NCBI RefSeq assembly: GCF_000336385.2
Contig: NZ_HG424446.1
Location: forward strand, 1-64,000
DNA length: 64,000 nt
Source of the DNA: Lysobacter antibioticus HS124
GTDB taxonomy: Bacteria > Pseudomonadota > Gammaproteobacteria > Xanthomonadales > Xanthomonadaceae
Direction: 5' to 3'
A program made the translations under genes and the position numbers. Shown piece by piece: positions 62,761-64,000 of this stretch. A model generated the notes under the pieces. It was not told where the DNA came from, searched no databases, and saw only the letters and a list, made by a program, of their open reading frames with translations. Position 1 is the first letter of the stretch, and every line of letters starts with the position of its first letter.

Positions 62761-63255
62761 TCAGTCCGGCCTAAGCCGAGGACGGATCATCGAAGGCGTG
62801 TACACAAGCGCCTCGCTCCACTCCAGCCCCAGCGCGCTCAACCGCTCGAAGTAGAACGGGTCCGGGGGCGCAGGCTGCTCCTGCAAAGCGCGCACGAAGG
62901 CTTCGGGCGGCTGATAGTGATGAACTCTGACGTAGTGATAGAGCATGTTGGGTGCGGCATAGATCACGCCTTCCGAACCGAACACCCTCATCTCCGCCGC
63001 TCCGAGCAACAAGGCAAGCCCGTCTCGCTCCTCGACGCATCGCGCCGATGTACACAGGTCACGATAGTGCACACCCCGCGCTCGGGCGACCGAGAATTGT
63101 GTGTACTGCCAAATCAACGACAGCAGTTCTTCCGATGGAGGATACCGAGGGAACGACATCCCGTTCCCAAGCCACCCCACGTTGACCGTGCCGGGAGCTT
63201 CGAAGTACTCGGAATAGCAGTAATCGGAACCGTCCTGGAAGTGCGCCATATCCAT
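62761..63255 (-). CDS. Small protein of the array with an LNVGWL-type opening
   Basis: A 164-residue protein: MAHFQDGSDYCYSEYFEAPGTVNVGWLGNGMSFPRYPPSEELLSLIWQYTQFSVARARGVHYRDLC.. The N-terminal HFQDGSDYCYSEY..GTVNVGWLGNGMSFP resembles a family of cytosolic proteins of unknown function (VGWLxxGxxFPxG) often found beside toxin or Rhs genes. C-terminal half Pro-rich. No catalytic motif. Confidence 0.7.
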   Translation of the reverse strand: MDMAHFQDGSDYCYSEYFEAPGTVNVGWLGNGMSFPRYPPSEELLSLIWQYTQFSVARARGVHYRDLCTSARCVEERDGLALLLGAAEMRVFGSEGVIYAAPNMLYHYVRVHHYQPPEAFVRALQEQPAPPDPFYFERLSALGLEWSEALVYTPSMIRPRLRPD

Positions 63256-63308
63256 ATCACCGACTGCGTGCGACTAAAGAATCGAGCCCTACCCCTCAAG
63301 ATGGAGCG

Positions 63309-63917
63309 TCAACCTGGCAGCTCAAGGCTCCCCCTACTGCCTGAAGAATCGGTAGAAATCGCGCGAGCGAGATCGGCACGACTCAGGGCCGAGCGCGACA
63401 CGAGTTCAAGATCGCAGTGCTGGCGATCCAACTCCTGTTGCATGAGCGGATGTTCGAGAATTCCGGCTTCAAGCCTTGCATCGTCGGGATCCATGCCCTC
63501 GGTCTCCTGGACATAGAGATCCACCGAATCCGTAGCATAAGTCGCAATCGTAACAATGCGCTCCGCTCCTCCATCGACGAGGTGCTCGAGCAGGCTGCAA
63601 ACAGCGAAACAGGCATCCTGGGCCGAAGCAGTCCGCAGCGCAGTGAAATCCTCCGAGCTCGGCGCCAATTGTTCGCATTCGGTCATCAACCGCCGTACTA
63701 AATTCGCATCACTTCCGATACCACCGAGATCGGATCGGGCCAGTTCCAGCGCGCGGCACAGAAACAGCACATCGCCCCACTCGGCGTCTTGCTGGAAGTT
63801 TTGATAGTTGGGCATGAGCCTGTCACAGCATAGGATGCCGAATCCGAGTTTCCGCCATCGATCCAATCGCGCCAGCTTCTTGAGCAGCGCATTCCTATCA
63901 AATGCCGCATGTTTCAT
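63309..63917 (-). CDS. DUF416-like protein
   Basis: A 202-residue protein: LLKKLARLDRWRKLGFGILCCDRLMPNYQNFQQDAEWGDVLFLCRALELA is the DUF416 pattern (LCxRLxPNYxxFxxxxxxGD), seen in E. coli YjaG. The C-terminal half is acidic (VTIATYATDSVDLYVQETEGMDPDDARLEAG). In polymorphic-toxin loci DUF416-like proteins occur as candidate immunity proteins. GAAGGG precedes the ATG. It is the first gene of the array within the window; the upstream partner is cut off. Confidence 0.8.
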   Translation of the reverse strand: MKHAAFDRNALLKKLARLDRWRKLGFGILCCDRLMPNYQNFQQDAEWGDVLFLCRALELARSDLGGIGSDANLVRRLMTECEQLAPSSEDFTALRTASAQDACFAVCSLLEHLVDGGAERIVTIATYATDSVDLYVQETEGMDPDDARLEAGILEHPLMQQELDRQHCDLELVSRSALSRADLARAISTDSSGSRGSLELPG

Positions 63918-64000
63918 CTGACGACCCTTCGCCCCGTCGCCCTCCCGAATCGCGAGCCCAGCTTAGGCACTCGCATTAGGTCGTCGAGCCCCAGCTCTTA

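Overview
The window looks like chromosomal DNA of a very GC-rich gammaproteobacterium of the Xanthomonadaceae, most like Lysobacter. Supporting signs are the large TonB-dependent receptors, an Ax21-family outer membrane protein, the small ribosomal protein bTHX, a DbpA-type helicase, many alpha/beta/VOC/GNAT accessory enzymes and the intergenic palindromic repeats around a TGTAGGAGCGGCGT core. No rRNA, tRNA, CRISPR array, transposase or integrase was seen. Genus is an inference, not a search result.

Layout. 1-10.4 kb: REP-like repeats, TfoX-domain protein, TonB-dependent receptor, M1 peptidase, DoxX protein, dbpA, a frameshifted membrane protein, a GreA/GreB-family factor, a class C beta-lactamase-like hydrolase and an AraC regulator. 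10.4-14.2 kb: a lipid module with two fatty acid desaturases, a membrane/SRPBCC protein and an ArsR repressor. Nearly identical 20-bp sites lie before the first desaturase and before arsR, suggesting a small regulon. 14.4-17.8 kb: GIY-YIG, MAPEG, enoyl reductase-like, S4 and membrane proteins. 17.9-20.4 kb: NAD salvage (NMN adenylyltransferase/Nudix plus nicotinamide phosphoribosyltransferase). 20.6-22.8 kb: a radical SAM enzyme overlapping a gene that encodes an N4/N6-type methyltransferase fused to a nucleotidyltransferase-like domain; this is the least explained enzyme pair in the window. 22.9-32.8 kb: coupled GNAT genes, an alcohol dehydrogenase/LysR pair, an AAA ATPase, a CsgG-like protein, a lipoprotein hydrolase, VOC, MATE and SRPBCC proteins.

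33-47.6 kb: hutU with a divergent TetR regulator, a metallo-beta-lactamase, an aspartic protease-like protein, an NPP-type phosphodiesterase lipoprotein, an Ada/AraC/AlkA fusion coupled to ogt (alkylation repair), divergent hutF and hutI, and a dipeptidase coupled to a Cys-rich protein. The hut genes lie in two places about 8 kb apart; hutH and hutG are not in the window. 47.7-60.1 kb: a 13-unit heptamer repeat, Ax21, bTHX, and a zinc module in which a MerC-domain gene and a ZnuD-like TonB receptor diverge from a textbook Zur box, with zur itself 4 kb away next to gltX; then MarR/MFS, lpxH, an LprI-like lipoprotein and a third TonB receptor.

60.4-63.9 kb: a compact, lower-GC, one-strand array of small unrelated genes (SUKH-like, DUF416-like, zinc-ribbon and unknown proteins). 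It resembles the immunity-gene arrays that accompany polymorphic or type VI toxins; any toxin would lie beyond the right edge. Two members share a nearly identical 34-bp segment, and one appears frameshifted.
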